64,000 bases of DNA from QHXM01 sp032160165 (GCA_032160165.1 JAVHWA010000035.1:62001-126000); one strand, 5' to 3'; positions 8,490-16,922 are shown, numbered from the stretch's first letter. Notes: generated by a model not told the origin, from the sequence alone. Numbers and translations: made by a program.

Positions 8490-9389
8490 ATGCCACGGAG
8501 ACGTGTTAACAAACCACAGAAAAGGGACCGATCAAAGTCACAGAGGTCCGGGGAGAGCCAAGGGCCGCCACCTTCGATCCCAAGTGACGGCCCTGAGGCC
8601 TCATCGACCACCCGTACGCACGGGCGCCCCGGGTTTACGCGCGAGTTGCGCCACCTGCTCGAAGGCATCGGCGCGCCCGATCCTGCTCCATTCAAACCCG
8701 ACCCATTCCAACTCGAAGCGCTCGCCGCATTGGAACACGAAGACGTGCTGGTGACCGCGCCAACCGGAAGCGGCAAGACCTGGATCGCGCGCGAGGAGAT
8801 TCGTCGTCTTATCACGGCGGGAAAGAGGGCCTGGTATACGAGTCCGCTTAAAGCTCTAACGAATTCGAAATATCAGGAGTTCATAGCGGAGTTTGGTGCC
8901 GATCAAGTCGGGATCCTCACAGGCGATAGAAAAGAGAACGCTGATGCCCCGCTGATCGTCGGCACCACCGAAATCTATCGCAATCAATTGTTCGACTCAC
9001 TTCGCGGCGGCTCGAATATTCGTGCCGACCTGGTAGTGCTCGACGAAGCGCATTACTTCGCTGACGAAGAACGAGGACATGTTTGGGAAGAAGCGATCAT
9101 TCTCTCGCCGCCGCGGGTCAGGCTGCTGTTGTTATCCGCAACTATCGGAAACGCGCATGAGTTCGCGGAGTGGATCGCGGAATTGCGTGGCGTCCGATGC
9201 GGAGTGGTCGAGCGCCCGGGCGCGCGTCCTGTCCCTCTTCGCGCCGCCTTTCTTTATCCGGACGGTTCACTGATACCGCTGCTCAACGAAGCGGGCAGAC
9301 TTCACCCCGAAATTGTGCGCCTGGGGGAGCAGCAACAGAAACAAGATCAGGAAAGAAGACAGCGAAGCGATTGGCGCCGCAGACGCTGA
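8490..9389 (+). CDS. Ski2-like DEAD/DEAH RNA helicase, N-terminal half (gene interrupted)
   Basis: A 299-residue frame encoding RecA domain 1 of a superfamily 2 helicase. After a basic tail it has the Q-like motif (FQLEALAALEHEDVLV), Walker A (TAPTGSGKTW), motif Ia (TSPLKALTNSKYQEF), motif II as a DEAH box (LVVLDEAHYFADEERG) and motif III (LLLSATIGNAHEFAEWI). It then enters a charged linker (EQQQKQDQERRQRSDWRRRR) and stops. RecA domain 2 and the C-terminal domains lie in 9659-11524 in another frame, with a repeat element between. Intact relatives are single chains of roughly 900 residues, so this is the front half of a broken gene. Two separate chains that assemble cannot be excluded. Confidence 0.85.
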   Translation: MPRRRVNKPQKRDRSKSQRSGESQGPPPSIPSDGPEASSTTRTHGRPGFTRELRHLLEGIGAPDPAPFKPDPFQLEALAALEHEDVLVTAPTGSGKTWIAREEIRRLITAGKRAWYTSPLKALTNSKYQEFIAEFGADQVGILTGDRKENADAPLIVGTTEIYRNQLFDSLRGGSNIRADLVVLDEAHYFADEERGHVWEEAIILSPPRVRLLLLSATIGNAHEFAEWIAELRGVRCGVVERPGARPVPLRAAFLYPDGSLIPLLNEAGRLHPEIVRLGEQQQKQDQERRQRSDWRRRR

Positions 9390-9646
9390 ATGCAAAATTA
9401 AGCAGGTAAAATGCAAAAATGATTGAAAGAGACACTCGCCGCGTAGCGGCGGGATGAGTCGAGCCCGGCGTTTCAACGCCGGGAATGGGCGGCCGGATTT
9501 CAATCGTCGCGTCAGCGACGATTGAACCTGGAGGCGCGTCGGTTCATGCGTCGCTGACGCGACGCTGCCAAGCAGAAGCGGTAATGAACTCAGAACAGTT
9601 TTAGCGTCTTTTTGCATTTTGCATTTTTACTTTTGCATTTTCCGAG
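9387..9646. mobile_element. Composite repeat element inserted in the helicase gene
   Basis: About 255 bp of non-coding sequence separates the two helicase halves. The outer arms are short-word repeats: TGCAAAATTAAGCAGG and AAATGCAAAAATG on the left, and GCATTTTGCATTTTTACTTT plus TGCATTTTCC on the right, roughly inverted. Inside are three GC-rich hairpins: CCCGGCGTTTCAACGCCGGG, AATCGTCGCGTCAGCGACGATT described here by its stem AATCGTCGC, and GCGTCGCTGACGCGACGC. The TGA ending the first half lies at the left edge. No transposase is present, so the element would have to be mobilised in trans. Confidence 0.8.
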
Positions 9647-9658
9647 GGAAAGATAGCC

Positions 9659-11524
9659 TTGAAGTTAAAGATGCCCGACATGCCTCCTGCTCAGCTTCTG
9701 GGGGCGCTGAAGTCTTACGATCTTCTGCCCGCGATCGTCTTCCTTCCGACGCGTCGTCGTTGCGATGAGGCCGCGTCGGAAGCTGCACTCTCGCGCAGAT
9801 TGGATGCGCCGGAGCGGCGCGATGCGAGGCGGGCCATCATGAACGACTTCGTGCTCGAGCATCCCGAAGTGCGAAAGCATCGCCACTGGGAGACGATCAT
9901 CAAAGGCGGCGTGGCTGCGCATCATGCGGGACATATTCCCGCGTGGAAACTGGTCATCGAACGATTGATGTCGAATGGACTGCTCGATGCCATCTTTGCC
10001 ACAGCCACAGTGGCAGCCGGAGTGGACTTTCCGGCGCGGACCGTCGTCATCTCAAACGTCGATGCCCGCACGTCCGGCGGCTGGCGGACGCTCTCCGCTT
10101 CAGAGCTTCAACAAATGACCGGCCGGGCCGGCAGACGTGGCCGGGACAAGGTCGGCTTCATCGTGGCTGCGCCGGGATTGCACCAGGATCCGGAACGCAT
10201 AGCCCATCTCCTGATCTCTCCGCCCGAGCCGTTGCAGAGTCACTTTCGCGCGACGTATTCCACCCTCCTCAACTTGCTGGATGCTTACGAAAGCTTCGCG
10301 CAGGTTCGCGAAATTGTAGAGCGAAGCTTCGCTCACCGAGATGCTGCACGGCGGATCGTACGGCTCGAGCGCGAACACATCGAAGCCGAAGCACGCGTGC
10401 GGGCAAAGCTCGATCAAGCCGGTTGCGATCTACCAACGAGCGCGGCGCGAGCGCTCGAGCGCCTCGCCAGCGCGCGTACGAGGCTCCTCGAAACCCTGCC
10501 TCAGACGAGGGCCGAAGTCCTGTTTCGCTGGCTTGACGAAGTGGTAGTACCGGGCCGGGTTGTCGCGATCGGACGAAACTCCCGGCGCCTCGTTTTTGTG
10601 ATGCGACGGCGCAATGGAAATCTTATTGGCATGCGAGAGGACGGGCGCGGCGCGAACCTTCCCCTCGGCCGAGTGGGCAGGGTCTTTGCACCGGTTTATC
10701 CTCTGACTGAAGAATCCATCGAGGCCGCGTTTGCCGAAGTCAGAAGCAATGGACGCGAGCTTGCTCTTGAAGAGCCCCGGCTCAGCCAGGCGCGTACCCA
10801 TGAGGACGATGCCGTCAACATCATCAACGACATGATCGATGAGATAGTCCCGAGAGATTTGAGCGAAGATCAAAGAAGAGTCTGCAGCGAGGCGCTGTGG
10901 TCTGTGATCGACGATGTGGAAACGGCGGAACGATGCGAGCGAAGCATCGAGAGCATTCGCTCTCAGGTTTGGGACCCTTTCGAGCGGCGCGCGCGGGTTT
11001 TGGCTGCGTTCGGTTACCTGGACTTCCCCGCCGAGCGGGTAACAGATCGCGGACGTTGGCTGGCGGACCTACACGTCGATCGACCGCTGCTGGTCGGAGA
11101 GGCCGTCGAAAAAGGACTCTTCGCGTCACTCGATACCACGCGCACAACCGGCCTGGTGGCGGCGATGACCGCGGATGAAGAACGCGACTATGGCGAGCTT
11201 GAGCTCGACGATGCCCTGGTCACTACACTTGCGCGCTTTGAAGAAGTCGCCTACAAAGTTTCGACGGAGGAATGGAAGCAGGGTCTGGAGCCCGCGCCTC
11301 AGATCAACTTTTCTGCGGCGGCTACGGCTGCGCGTTGGGCTGACGGTTGTGAATGGATTGATCTGGTGAGGGAGACGCGCGCTGAAGAGGGCGACCTTGT
11401 GCGAATGCTCTCGCGTACGGGCGAAGCCCTCTTGCAAATCGCCGGACTCAAGCGCGCGCAACCGGCAGCCGCGGATGTCGCGGCGCGCGCGAGCAGCGTA
11501 GTCTTGCGAGAGCCCGTTCGTTAG
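9659..11524 (+). CDS. Ski2-like RNA helicase, C-terminal half (gene interrupted)
   Basis: A 621-residue frame encoding the rest of the helicase. It has the domain 2 start (LLPAIVFLPTRRRCDEA), motif IV/V (HHAGHIPAWKLVIERLMSNG, then ATATVAAGVDFPARTVVIS) and motif VI (LQQMTGRAGRRGRDKVGF). A long helical region and a C-terminal DSHCT-like domain follow, as in Ski2/Mtr4 RNA helicases. The displayed start is a TTG at 9659; an ATG at 9671 (MPDMPPAQ) is equally likely. Neither has a convincing ribosome site, which fits a fragment of a formerly longer gene. Without Walker A it cannot hydrolyse ATP alone. The split point falls in a linker between the RecA domains. Confidence 0.85.
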   Translation: MKLKMPDMPPAQLLGALKSYDLLPAIVFLPTRRRCDEAASEAALSRRLDAPERRDARRAIMNDFVLEHPEVRKHRHWETIIKGGVAAHHAGHIPAWKLVIERLMSNGLLDAIFATATVAAGVDFPARTVVISNVDARTSGGWRTLSASELQQMTGRAGRRGRDKVGFIVAAPGLHQDPERIAHLLISPPEPLQSHFRATYSTLLNLLDAYESFAQVREIVERSFAHRDAARRIVRLEREHIEAEARVRAKLDQAGCDLPTSAARALERLASARTRLLETLPQTRAEVLFRWLDEVVVPGRVVAIGRNSRRLVFVMRRRNGNLIGMREDGRGANLPLGRVGRVFAPVYPLTEESIEAAFAEVRSNGRELALEEPRLSQARTHEDDAVNIINDMIDEIVPRDLSEDQRRVCSEALWSVIDDVETAERCERSIESIRSQVWDPFERRARVLAAFGYLDFPAERVTDRGRWLADLHVDRPLLVGEAVEKGLFASLDTTRTTGLVAAMTADEERDYGELELDDALVTTLARFEEVAYKVSTEEWKQGLEPAPQINFSAAATAARWADGCEWIDLVRETRAEEGDLVRMLSRTGEALLQIAGLKRAQPAAADVAARASSVVLREPVR

Positions 11525-11530
11525 ATGTCA

Positions 11531-11790
11531 TTCCTCTGTGCCCTCTATGCTCTCTGTGGTAAATATCCTCGGCCAACTGACCCCGAAATTAGCTCGGACG
11601 CAGAACGCGTTTGAGGGTGATCGCGGTCATGATCAAACGCAGAGCTCGCAGAGGCCGCAGAGGAAAGACAGGAAACGAAAGAATACGACTGCGTGCGATG
11701 AAACGGATTCGACTCAGACGTCTGGGCCCGAATGCTCAATTCTAGTTCTTCCTCTGCGACCTCCGCGTCCTCTGCGTTTAATATACGTCT
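11531..11790. repeat. Family B short-word repeat (CGCAGAGG type) downstream of the helicase
   Basis: The words CCTCTGTGCCCTCTATGCTC (11531 onward), GCAGAGGCCGCAGAGG (about 11650) and CCTCTGCGACCTCCGCGTCC (about 11752) are degenerate tandem copies of a CGCAGAGG-like 8-9 mer in both orientations. The right copy ends in CTCTGCGTTTAATAT, the same edge seen at 37899-37931. The first copy begins about 10 bp after the helicase stop codon. The reading frame that crosses this region (11538 onward) belongs to the GDSL gene, which really begins at 11835. Confidence 0.7.
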
Positions 11791-11834
11791 ACGCGAAGCT
11801 GCGGTGGATATCGGGGAATAAAACCTTGAGCGCG

Positions 11835-12554
11835 ATGAAAAGCATCCTCTGTCTGTTCCTGCTTATGATCTACTGCACGGCCTGCGCGCATTCCAATTCA
11901 CCACAGAAAGCACATGGATTGAATATGAACGAGGAAAAGGGTAGTCCCGTGGTTTACACCGCGCTTGGAGACTCGACCGGCGTAGGCACGGGGGCGAAAG
12001 AAGGCGGCGGTTATGTCCTGCGCCTCTTCAAACGAATTGAGAGCGAACACCCGCAATCGCGCCTGACGAATCTTTGCGTCAGCGGAGCGACGACGGAAGA
12101 TGTCTTGCGTGGACAGATCGGCGAGGCGATCAATTCACGTCCGACGCTTGTCACGCTGGGCATCGGCATCAACGACATCGGGCATGGAATGGATGTCGAT
12201 AGGTTTGCGCGCAACTACGAAGAAATCATCAGTCGATTGAAGCGGGAGACTACGGCGAGCGTTGTTGTCACAAATATCCCCGACATCTCGTTTGCTCCTG
12301 TCGTGTTTGAAAGCGGACGAGCGGCAACGCGGCGTACAGTCGAACTCTTCAATGAACGGATCCACTCGATCGCGAAGCGTTACGAGGTTGCCGTGGTGGA
12401 CACGTTTACCGAGACCCACAACATGATCCCCACCCATCCTGAATTCTTCTCGGAAGATGGCTTCCATCCTTCGGACTCGGGATACGAATACTGGGCAAAG
12501 ACGATGTGGCCTGTTGTTAAGCGCGCGTTGAGCTTTTCTCGTAGCTCATATTGA
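11835..12554 (+). CDS. SGNH/GDSL-family hydrolase, probable lipoprotein
   Basis: A 239-residue protein. The start is placed at the ATG at 11835, where MKSILCLFLLMIYCTACAHS gives a lipoprotein-type signal peptide; the upstream open frame is repeat DNA. SGNH blocks are all visible: block I GDST (ALGDSTGVGTG), block II Gly in CVSGATTEDVL, block III GINDIG with the catalytic-fold Asn, and block V DGFHPSDSGY with the Asp/His pair. The catalytic Ser is the one in GDS. Such enzymes are esterases or lipases acting on acyl or acetyl groups. The substrate cannot be told from the sequence. Confidence 0.88.
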   Translation: MKSILCLFLLMIYCTACAHSNSPQKAHGLNMNEEKGSPVVYTALGDSTGVGTGAKEGGGYVLRLFKRIESEHPQSRLTNLCVSGATTEDVLRGQIGEAINSRPTLVTLGIGINDIGHGMDVDRFARNYEEIISRLKRETTASVVVTNIPDISFAPVVFESGRAATRRTVELFNERIHSIAKRYEVAVVDTFTETHNMIPTHPEFFSEDGFHPSDSGYEYWAKTMWPVVKRALSFSRSSY

Positions 12555-12563
12555 AATCAAGAT

Positions 12564-13145
12564 ATGGATGTCGACCAACTTCTTTCAAATTTGAGGAACG
12601 GCGACTCTGGCAAAGCGTTTGATGCTGGCAAAGCTTTGTTGAGAATGTCGCCCATGCCAATCGAAGAAGTGATAGAGATTTTGCGTGAAGCTGAAGGTGT
12701 GCATAACCGAGTCGCAGCCGCTTATGCTGTGTCGTGGATGTGCGGCAAATATCCAAAGAGCCACAGTACGCTTGCCGCTGCTGCACTTCTTGAAGCCTTC
12801 AATAATCCGACAGAAGATGTGGCCGTCAAAGCGCAAGCACTCGAAGGCTTCGCATCGCAAACACCTAGAAGAGGAACAAAGCTGTGGCGGGAAGTCGAAG
12901 CCGCGATCTTATCAGCATTGTCAGAGGAGTCAGTCGAAATCAGGTTTTGGGCGTGTTATGCGGCAGGCAGCATTAAGTTGAGATCAGCGTTGCCGAAGTT
13001 GAAAGAGTTGTCCGAGCAAGATACAAGAGTTTATCGCGGGTGGTGGCGCGTGTCGGAAGAGGCCGAGGATGCCATAGAGTGGGTACACGGACGCAAGACC
13101 GAAGACCGGACACCGATGCCAATCGAGGCAGTGGATTCTAGCTAA
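12564..13145 (+). CDS. HEAT-repeat protein, possible integron cassette gene
   Basis: A 193-residue all-helical protein with HEAT-type units: AAAYAVSWMCGKYPKSHSTL, VAVKAQALEGFASQTPRRG, and SVEIRFWACYAAGSIKLRSA followed by LPKLKELSEQD. It has no signal peptide. Base composition looks lower in GC than its neighbours. The stop codon is followed five bases later by an integron attC-like site (13151-13261), the normal layout of a gene cassette. Small HEAT-like proteins occur often in cassettes. No function can be assigned beyond a likely protein-binding scaffold. Confidence 0.8.
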   Translation: MDVDQLLSNLRNGDSGKAFDAGKALLRMSPMPIEEVIEILREAEGVHNRVAAAYAVSWMCGKYPKSHSTLAAAALLEAFNNPTEDVAVKAQALEGFASQTPRRGTKLWREVEAAILSALSEESVEIRFWACYAAGSIKLRSALPKLKELSEQDTRVYRGWWRVSEEAEDAIEWVHGRKTEDRTPMPIEAVDSS

Positions 13146-13150
13146 GGCAA

Positions 13151-13261
13151 GCCCAACAAGTCATTCGAGCGGACTGCCCGATAGCAACTCTTTCAAGCTT
13201 GTCTGCCCAGATTAGCTTGGGTGCTGTGCGCGCGGGCAGTCGCTCACTTCCGGCGATAGAC
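13151..13261 (+). mobile_element. Degenerate integron attC-like recombination site
   Basis: GCCCAAC (13151-13157) matches the attC R'' consensus RYYYAAC. The following GAGCGGACTGCCCG (13167-13180) pairs with CGGGCAGTCGCTC (13233-13245) except for one unpaired G, the hallmark extrahelical base of attC sites. The far end reads CGGCGATAGAC, where the R' consensus would be GTTRRRY; the GAT in place of GTT suggests a decayed crossover site. The total of 111 bp is within the normal attC range. It directly follows the HEAT gene stop codon. There is no integrase gene in the window. Confidence 0.6.
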
Positions 13262-13447
13262 CAGCGCCGCTAATCCATAACCCACGGCTAACATCCGTCC
13301 TGATTTGGTAGGGACATCGGGTCATCCCGTCCGTCCTCGCTCGCGCCTCGCTCCCGGTGCATGTTCCGCCTGCCGCATGTTAGAATCGCGTTCAGGAGTA
13401 TTGGTCGGAAACCTCGCACGGGCGATTTTGTAATCGGGGGGTTAATT

Positions 13448-13714
13448 ATGCCGGAAACGAATGAGTCGCCAAACAGTCCGTTGAATGCCGTCAAGGATGC
13501 ACTTCGTTATTTAGGAGAAGCGTCCTATGCGATTCTGCCTGAAGACATAGCGCACCGTTTGGCAGAAGTCGAACGGGCCTTCTGGGGCGGCGTCCGCGGC
13601 CTCGTGGACAAGGAACTGAAATGGATCGACGAGCGCCTCGAAGGCGGAGACCGGCTGCGAGAAGAATGGCGCCGTGGCCGCACCAGTAGACCTGCGGCGG
13701 GAGAAGGCATCTGA
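13448..13714 (+). CDS. Small hypothetical protein
   Basis: An 88-residue soluble protein. The ATG at 13448 has a G-rich stretch (GGGGGGTTAATT) before it as a likely ribosome site; the longer open frame from 13361 has no start support. It begins MPETNESPNSPLNAVKDALRY and contains a helical central part (DIAHRLAEVERAFWGGVRGL, then VDKELKWIDERL) and a basic disordered tail. A TAGAAT at 13381-13386 could be its -10 box. It precedes ispH by about 40 bp on the same strand. No family is recognised. Confidence 0.7.
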   Translation: MPETNESPNSPLNAVKDALRYLGEASYAILPEDIAHRLAEVERAFWGGVRGLVDKELKWIDERLEGGDRLREEWRRGRTSRPAAGEGI

Positions 13715-13756
13715 GAGCGGTTCAGAACGCTTTCTCAGCAGCGGTTGAGTAAAATT

Positions 13757-14620
13757 ATGGAAGTCTTATTAGCCGAGGAGTTCGGGTTTTGTTTTGGTGT
13801 CGAACGCGCCGTCGACATGGTTGAGGATGCGTTGGCCGGAGGTCAAACCATTCATTCGCTCGGGGCCTTGATTCATAACTCGCAAGAGATGCAACGGCTG
13901 GAAGCGAAAGGTGTGACGACGATTGCATCGCCCGCGGAAGCCGAACCGAGCACTACAGCAGTAATTCGCGCGCATGGTGTCACGCCTCAGGTCCAGCGCG
14001 AACTCGAAGACAAAGCTTCTCACGTGATAGATGCGACCTGTCCGTTCGTCACGAGGGTGCAGCATTTGGCCGAACGCGCCGCAGCCGCGGGCCGAGATGT
14101 CGTGGTCGCGGGAAATCCGGACCATCCCGAAATGATCGGAGTTGTCGGATACGCCCCAGCCAACACTTACGTCGTTCGCGATGCGGAGGAAGTCGCGGCG
14201 CTCCCCATGCTTCGTCAGCCGCTGGTCGTTTCGCAAACGACAATCAAGCTCAAGACCTTTCTAGATGTTGCCGAAGCCGTCCGCGCCAAGTGCGATACTG
14301 AACCTCAGGTAATCAACACAATTTGCTCTGCTACTCGCGATCGTCAGGATGCTGCGCGTGCTCTGGCGGGCCAGGTCGATGCCTTCTATGTGATAGGAGG
14401 CCGTCACTCGTCCAACAGCGTCAAATTACTCGCTGTGTGCAAGGAACAGTGCGACCGTAGTTTTCTGATCGAGACCGCAGACGAGATCAACCAGAATGAT
14501 TTGGAAGACGTTGATCGGGTTGGTGTGACGGCGGGAGCTTCGACTCCCAACTGGCTGATCGATCAGGTTGTGGAAAGACTGCGTGAGATAGGCAAGCAAC
14601 AGCCGCTAGCCGCTTCATAA
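13757..14620 (+). CDS. ispH: 4-hydroxy-3-methylbut-2-enyl diphosphate reductase
   Basis: A 287-residue enzyme of the MEP pathway that reduces HMBPP to IPP and DMAPP. The three conserved iron-sulfur cysteines are visible: Cys12 in EFGFCFGVERAVDM, one in DATCPFV at about 94, and one in NTICSATRDRQDA at about 190. Other signatures are LGALIHNSQEMQRL, RAHGVTP, GNPDHPEMIGVVGYA, GGRHSSNSVKL and VGVTAGASTPNWLI. I place the start at the ATG at 13757, where family members begin (MEVLLAEEFGFCFG); a TTG four codons upstream is possible. Its last bases overlap the convergent gene at 14615. Confidence 0.98.
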   Translation: MEVLLAEEFGFCFGVERAVDMVEDALAGGQTIHSLGALIHNSQEMQRLEAKGVTTIASPAEAEPSTTAVIRAHGVTPQVQRELEDKASHVIDATCPFVTRVQHLAERAAAAGRDVVVAGNPDHPEMIGVVGYAPANTYVVRDAEEVAALPMLRQPLVVSQTTIKLKTFLDVAEAVRAKCDTEPQVINTICSATRDRQDAARALAGQVDAFYVIGGRHSSNSVKLLAVCKEQCDRSFLIETADEINQNDLEDVDRVGVTAGASTPNWLIDQVVERLREIGKQQPLAAS

Positions 14621-15262
14621 ATCATCTTCAATTGAATCGGCCTGGTCCAGCACATGGACTATCCGGCGCGCTTCCTCCGAACCGTATTCGACCGCCTGCC
14701 GCTCAAGGGCCGCACGCGCGATTTCGGAATCGACAGGATCGACCAGCAAGCCAACCAATAAAGAAACAGGGGCCTGGGCAAGCGCTTCCTGGGCCAACGC
14801 CCGTACAACGGGATCCACGCAGCGCGCCAGCTCGCAGATTTCGGTGGGGGCAAACCTGGCGGTAAGAGTGTCGGCCAGCTGATCTATGCGCGCGTAGTCG
14901 TGCAAATGGTGCGCGCGTCCTACAAGCTGGGCGAAGACTTCGGCTGATTGTGTCTGGCTCTGAAGTACCAGGGCTGTGGTATCGGCGATGCGACGCAGCT
15001 CTTTTTCCTGCTCCACATTCAGCTTGCTATCAGCATCGCTGGTGCGCTCGTCTAGCGCAGCTAGCAGCCGACTGAGCTCGAGGTCGGCTCGCGCATCATA
15101 AGGACGGCTTTCGGTCCGCGCGGGTTGCGCGGTCGCCGAGCCGGAAGATTGCAAGGCCTTCTCGACCAGGCTGCGCGTGGTCGAACGCAGACCTTCCCAT
15201 ACGCTTGCTACCCGTGCTCCGAACTCTTCTATAATCATTCGCAACTGATTGTCGTCGCGCAT
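14615..15262 (-). CDS. Hypothetical helical protein
   Basis: A 215-residue soluble protein with two parts. An N-terminal coiled region (FGARVASVWEGLRSTTRSLV) is followed by an Ala/Ser linker. Residues about 80-215 form a helical domain reminiscent of HEAT or ARM units (VDPVVRALAQEALAQAPVSL, IARAALERQAVEYGSEEARR). The end overlaps ispH by 6 bp in the opposite orientation. A TATAGT at 15295-15300 on the minus strand is a possible -10 box, with a GGAGG about 15 bases before the ATG. I do not recognise the family. Confidence 0.75.
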   Translation of the reverse strand: MRDDNQLRMIIEEFGARVASVWEGLRSTTRSLVEKALQSSGSATAQPARTESRPYDARADLELSRLLAALDERTSDADSKLNVEQEKELRRIADTTALVLQSQTQSAEVFAQLVGRAHHLHDYARIDQLADTLTARFAPTEICELARCVDPVVRALAQEALAQAPVSLLVGLLVDPVDSEIARAALERQAVEYGSEEARRIVHVLDQADSIEDDL

Positions 15263-15394
15263 GTGAGTCGCGCGTACTACCTCCGAATGCGCGTACTATA
15301 CCGCGAAAGATTAAAAAGCAATAGCGAGCAGGCATATGAGAAGAGCACCAAGCAACCGCAGGTTGCTTTGACTCAATATCCTGCCGACGGCTGT

Positions 15395-15640
15395 TTACTT
15401 TCCGCTTCCTTCGGCCAAACTCTTTTCGTTATGGTCTATGATTTCGGCGATGGCCGAGAATGGGATCTTGATGATCTCGCCATCACCACGTTCGATCTTG
15501 ACACTGGGGGTAGTCAACGCCTGGGTGGTCTTCATGCTTCGAACAATGCCGCGTATGCGATTGCCGTCGCCGGTGATGACTTCGATGTTGTCTTTGCCGT
15601 AGAGAGGGCGCAAGGCTGCGAGGGCTTTTGTTACTTCCAC
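15395..15640 (-). CDS. Small hypothetical protein, beta-rich
   Basis: An 81-residue protein. The N-terminal helix (MEVTKALAALRPLYGKDN) is followed by alternating beta strands: IEVITGDGNRIRGIVRS, PSVKIERGDGEIIKIPFSAI and AEIIDHN. The pattern of short strands with a Gly-Asp-Gly turn recalls Sm-like or small barrel domains, but this is only a structural guess. It stands alone between two genes with about 130 bp and 245 bp of flanking sequence. Confidence 0.65.
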   Translation of the reverse strand: MEVTKALAALRPLYGKDNIEVITGDGNRIRGIVRSMKTTQALTTPSVKIERGDGEIIKIPFSAIAEIIDHNEKSLAEGSGK

Positions 15641-15874
15641 TGGTTCTTTCCGCGCTTTCTTCTTATGCTTACTACAAGTCCCGCGAGTCGTGCTGCAGAG
15701 ACCTGAATAGGACGTTTGAGCTACCTAGATGGTTTGGCTTCTAACACTATACTTCGCCTGGCCGTTTTACGGAAGTTAGGCGCTGGCCAAACCAGATGCA
15801 ACCTGACGGATGCGCGGGGCGTATAGAGCAACAGGCAAGTGGTAGGCTGATCGTCTGATTCTCTTCAAAAGTGT

Positions 15875-15886
15875 TAGAATGTAGCC
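15875..15886 (+). promoter_or_regulatory. Candidate -10 box giving a leaderless mRNA
   Basis: TAGAAT at 15875-15880 is followed by GTAGCC and then the ATG at 15887. There is no purine-rich ribosome site. Spacing is identical to that before the helicase gene (8478-8490). If real, the transcript would begin at or next to the A of the ATG. Confidence 0.4.
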
Positions 15887-16921
15887 ATGCAATCTCAAGT
15901 TTCCACGGATAATCGAACTGCGCGTGATGGGGATGGTTCCAGCTGTCCCAATTGCAGCGCGTTGATGCCACGTGACATGCGTTTCTGTCGCGCGTGTGGG
16001 TGCCGTTTAGGCGAAGGCATTGAGGAATACACCGAGACGGTGCGTCTAAAGGACGGGCCGCATACTGACAAGACCCGGCGACCTCAGACAGCATCGAGGG
16101 TTCCTTCGGCCACCGGCCCTCGTGACTTTGGCGAGATGGCGCGCGACTCCCGCCGCCGGGCGATCGAATCGATGACCGGCGGTCTTGGTCGCTGGAAGGT
16201 AGGACGCGCTTGCAAGCGAGTTCCGCGCTGGATGATCTGGGTCATCGTACCCATCTTCGTGGCTTCACTGATCGGCGGACCAGCTTCGATTCGGCGCAGA
16301 AGCGCCGCAACCAGCAGCAGCGCCGCCTCCAGCGCGGCCCATTCTTATATTGGAAGCGAGTACAAGACGGTTGATGGTGGCGCCTTCGTCGAAGATGTTT
16401 CCCCTCCGGGATCGGCTGCGGATCTGGCCGGGCTGGTCGGTGGCGACGTCATTACCAGTGTCGACGGCAAGCGGATCACCAGCGAGAGCGATTTGAGCAA
16501 TCTGTTGTCGGAGATGCCCGTTGGCAAAACGGTAGAGGTCGTATACACGCGTGATGGAGAAACCAGGACGACGAAGCTAACCACCGTTTCTGAGAGCGAG
16601 AACGAGCGACTCGCCGAGGCCTTCGATTCGAGGCCGCAAGGTAAAGGCTTCCTCGGAGTCGATGACAACATGGAACGCGTGCAGATACAGGGCACGAAAC
16701 TTTATGGGGTTCGACTCGACGGCGTGAGGGAAAACCGTCCAGCCTATCTCGCGGGTTTGCAGAACGGCGACATCATCATAGAGTTTGATAAAGTCCCTAT
16801 TCGCACGGAAGGCGAGCTAAACAAGCGGATCGACCGCGCGCTTCCTCGCAGTACGGTCAAAGTCGTCGTCATGCGGGGCAATGAGCGCCTCGAAGTAATG
16901 GTCACCATGGGTAAGGAATAA
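15887..16921 (+). CDS. Zinc-ribbon membrane protein with two PDZ domains
   Basis: A 344-residue protein. Residues 20-43 form a four-cysteine zinc ribbon (CPNCSALMPRDMRFCRACGC). A basic linker leads to one membrane helix at about 115-130 (WMIWVIVPIFVASLIGG). Two PDZ domains follow outside the membrane. The first, about 150-245, holds GGAFVEDVSPPGSAADLAGL and GGDVITSVDGKRI. The second, about 248-344, holds LYGVRLDGVRENRPAYLAGL and NGDIIIEFDKVPI. No protease domain is present, unlike HtrA, so it probably binds unfolded or C-terminal peptides in the periplasm and reports to a cytoplasmic partner. Confidence 0.88.
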   Translation: MQSQVSTDNRTARDGDGSSCPNCSALMPRDMRFCRACGCRLGEGIEEYTETVRLKDGPHTDKTRRPQTASRVPSATGPRDFGEMARDSRRRAIESMTGGLGRWKVGRACKRVPRWMIWVIVPIFVASLIGGPASIRRRSAATSSSAASSAAHSYIGSEYKTVDGGAFVEDVSPPGSAADLAGLVGGDVITSVDGKRITSESDLSNLLSEMPVGKTVEVVYTRDGETRTTKLTTVSESENERLAEAFDSRPQGKGFLGVDDNMERVQIQGTKLYGVRLDGVRENRPAYLAGLQNGDIIIEFDKVPIRTEGELNKRIDRALPRSTVKVVVMRGNERLEVMVTMGKE

Positions 16922-16922
16922 A

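Noticed and set aside
11538..11834. Long N-terminal extension of the GDSL protein
   Set aside because: The upstream frame consists of CGCAGAGG repeat words; the signal peptide begins at the ATG at 11835.
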